DNA of 64,000 nt from Marinomonas sp. MED121 (lineage in GTDB: Bacteria > Pseudomonadota > Gammaproteobacteria > Pseudomonadales > Marinomonadaceae): NCBI RefSeq assembly GCF_000153025.1, contig NZ_CH672429.1:1105079-1169078 (forward strand). The letters run 5' to 3'. Shown here one piece after another: positions 62,603-64,000 of this stretch. Position 1 is the first letter of the stretch. Each line of letters opens with the position of its first letter. The notes beneath the pieces were generated by a model, which saw only the letters and a program-made list of their open reading frames with translations, was not told the origin of the DNA and searched no databases. The position numbers and the translations under genes were made by a program.

Positions 62603-63196
62603 ATGAACGTTATCTCAAGAAGTTATAAAATTGATGAAGACTTGTGTAAAAAACTAACTAATGAATTTGAAAAAACAAATTTAGAGTTAGATTATAATTT
62701 TTTCAAATCAGGTAAAAAAGATTCTAAATGGTTTGATGGATGTTTTGGTTTAGAGGTAAAACTTAACGGCGATACTGTTTTTTTGGTTTCTAACACGATA
62801 GCCAATATTAAGCTTAATAGCTTACCTCAAGAAAGTCGTGATATTTTCCTAAAGGCGATAGATACCGCAGGCCTACTTGATAAAAAAGGATCATCCTTAG
62901 CAAAGCCTTTAGGTATAGTGTTTTTGCTTATATCGGGCTTAGTCACATTTCCTTATCTATTTAAGGAGTCAATGAGTTTAGGCTACTTCGCTTGTGCTTC
63001 ACTATTATTATTAATTGCAGGGGTAGCACTACTTAACAAAACAAATTTCACATTAGAAAAGAACGTCTCTTATACCTCAGGCCTAACAATATTTTGTATC
63101 GGAGCATTACCATTTGCACCACTATCACTGCTATTAAAGCCATTTATCATTTCAATCATTGAAAATAAATTATTTGAGTATTTAGAGAGAAAATAA
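62603..63196 (+). CDS. Unknown AT-rich membrane protein
   Basis: 197 aa; a soluble N-terminal half (MNVISRSYKIDEDLCKKLTNE...) and four hydrophobic segments in the second half (LGIVFLLISGLVTFPYLF; GYFACASLLLLIAGVALL; TIFCIGALPFAPLSLLL). No family recognised. GC is lower than in most neighbours and MITE sequences lie on both sides, so it may be acquired. AAGGATG precedes the ATG. Confidence 0.65.
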   Translation: MNVISRSYKIDEDLCKKLTNEFEKTNLELDYNFFKSGKKDSKWFDGCFGLEVKLNGDTVFLVSNTIANIKLNSLPQESRDIFLKAIDTAGLLDKKGSSLAKPLGIVFLLISGLVTFPYLFKESMSLGYFACASLLLLIAGVALLNKTNFTLEKNVSYTSGLTIFCIGALPFAPLSLLLKPFIISIIENKLFEYLERK

Positions 63197-63210
63197 TTAA
63201 TTTTATTTAG

Positions 63211-63241
63211 GCCTAATATAAAATTAATTATATTAGGCCAC
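63211..63241 (+). terminator. Hairpin after the unknown membrane protein
   Basis: GGCCTAATATA pairs with TATATTAGGCC around AAATTAAT. No T-run, so confidence is moderate. Confidence 0.55.
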
Positions 63242-63277
63242 CTATAACATTAATTAGAGCAAAGATTGATATTATTA

Positions 63278-63300
63278 AGGAACCTACGAATAATTAAATC
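63278..63300 (+). mobile_element. Solo MITE end
   Basis: After TA comes AGGAACCTACGAATAA, one base different from the family's end. The other end is absent. It abuts the 3' end of the last gene. Confidence 0.6.
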
Positions 63301-63306
63301 AATCTG

Positions 63307-64000
63307 TTACAAAACACAACTCGCATTTTTAAAGAAGTACTTCACTTCATAGTCGTCACAACCATCTTGACCATTATCATCATGCCAACAAGCAAAGCCA
63401 CTCGCCTCGTCATAACTTATGATGTCACGGGTCAAACTCACATCCAGTTTGTCACTAGCACGACGCGCCAAATAACCTGAAATATCTTCAGCGGTACAAT
63501 TGCTAGCAATGCTGCCCTCTTGCTGATGTTTAGTGAAAGACTCATTTTCGTCATCGTCACTATCATTCGCGGCATTTCGATTTAACCAAGCCGTAGAAAA
63601 ATAGCCACTATCTATTAAGGAATTTGAAATTTTGTGAATGCCTAATGATTCCAGCTCAGTGTTTGTATTGCCATGAAACGCAAAAACTTGCTGAGAAGAA
63701 GTAGAAGCATAGGTAGTACAGTCACTTGTACTGTTACCACCATTAATACTAGAACCTGTACTAGAAGTGAATTTGAGATAATAAACGGTGTCATAGCCAT
63801 ACTTAGCATCATCAATGCAAATTTTAACATCACTCAAATATTCGCCATTACTCGAATCAAAACTCAGAGTATTACCCCAGCTACCACCATCGCCACCATA
63901 GGTTCGACAAAACTCAGATTCGCCCACAGTTGCCATGCTGACACCTTGTGTATTTTCATAACACACCTTAAATCCATCAATTCGATTCCCTGATCGAATT
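63307..64000 (-). CDS. Secreted-looking, Cys-rich protein, possibly lectin-like; 5' end outside the window
   Basis: The frame is open to the right edge and begins upstream of it, so this is a 3' portion of at least 231 codons. Visible features are IDGFKVCYENTQG, EFCRTYGGDGGSWGNTLSF and VYYLKFTSSTGSS, followed by a polar, Asp/Ser-rich, Cys-containing C-terminus. The GGDGG segment resembles jacalin-type lectin repeats, but this is weak. Six or more cysteines suggest disulfides and export. Confidence 0.5.
   Translation of the reverse strand, partial: IRSGNRIDGFKVCYENTQGVSMATVGESEFCRTYGGDGGSWGNTLSFDSSNGEYLSDVKICIDDAKYGYDTVYYLKFTSSTGSSINGGNSTSDCTTYASTSSQQVFAFHGNTNTELESLGIHKISNSLIDSGYFSTAWLNRNAANDSDDDENESFTKHQQEGSIASNCTAEDISGYLARRASDKLDVSLTRDIISYDEASGFACWHDDNGQDGCDDYEVKYFFKNASCVL

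Noticed and set aside
1..64000. tRNA, rRNA, replication origin or prophage genes
   Set aside because: None was recognised; no cloverleaf-like gene, rRNA motif, integrase or phage structural gene was found by eye.

Overview
The window looks like chromosome of a marine-type gammaproteobacterium of roughly 40-45% GC. The gene set (many orphan family-3 periplasmic binding proteins, YhhQ, FolM/FolK, ChrA, LysE and LysR paralogues) is compatible with an Oceanospirillales/Marinomonas-like genome, but I cannot name a genus. No rRNA or tRNA gene was seen.

Positions 1-11170 hold a type I-F CRISPR-Cas locus, transcribed leftward: cas3 - csy1 - csy2 - csy3 - csy4 - leader - array. The array enters from the left edge and carries 54 ordinary spacers in view. 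Three features are unusual. (1) There is no cas1, and Cas3 lacks the N-terminal Cas2 domain normal for I-F, so the adaptation module is missing here. (2) The array is interrupted three times by a near-identical, hairpin-rich 116-bp segment, each next to a repeat damaged in the same way. (3) Upstream of cas3, on the opposite strand, two degenerate repeats flank a 19-nt pseudo-spacer and are followed by a strong terminator. The pseudo-spacer matches a CC-flanked site covering the perfect -10 box of the cas promoter, and over its first 17 positions it mismatches only at positions 6 and 12. This is what a Cascade-guided cas-regulating or antitoxin RNA (CreR/CreA type) should look like. A 51-codon cationic, hydrophobic ORF between that promoter and cas3 is a candidate CreT-like toxin.

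Positions 11300-30960 are mostly housekeeping and stress genes: TSUP permease, NlpC/P60 lipoprotein, MATE pump, YhhQ with a possible preQ1 switch, Ada, ChrA, acetyltransferases, AspA, an XRE regulator beside a 39-bp near-perfect palindrome, and a VOC gene behind a textbook SoxR promoter.

A family of small inverted-repeat elements (MITE-like, TA target duplications) recurs between 23 and 63 kb. One copy precisely interrupts a 2OG-Fe(II) oxygenase gene whose intact paralogue is adjacent. Two divergent ends bracket an AAA+ ATPase and an eCIS-core (DUF4157) metallopeptidase. Next to these lie two free-standing PatG C-terminal-domain paralogues. At 38.6-39.4 kb a 47-aa Cys-containing peptide gene precedes a GRDP-like gene, with a 13-bp hairpin between them.

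Positions 39.7-61.9 kb are small regulator/enzyme modules (GNAT, GFA, HxlR, TetR, LysR, AraC, SDR, MFS, LysE, MscS, phosphohexomutase, folate genes). They include a truncated MFS duplicate and tandem-repeat tracts inside transporter genes. The right edge contains an AT-rich membrane-protein gene and the 3' part of a secreted-looking, Cys-rich protein.
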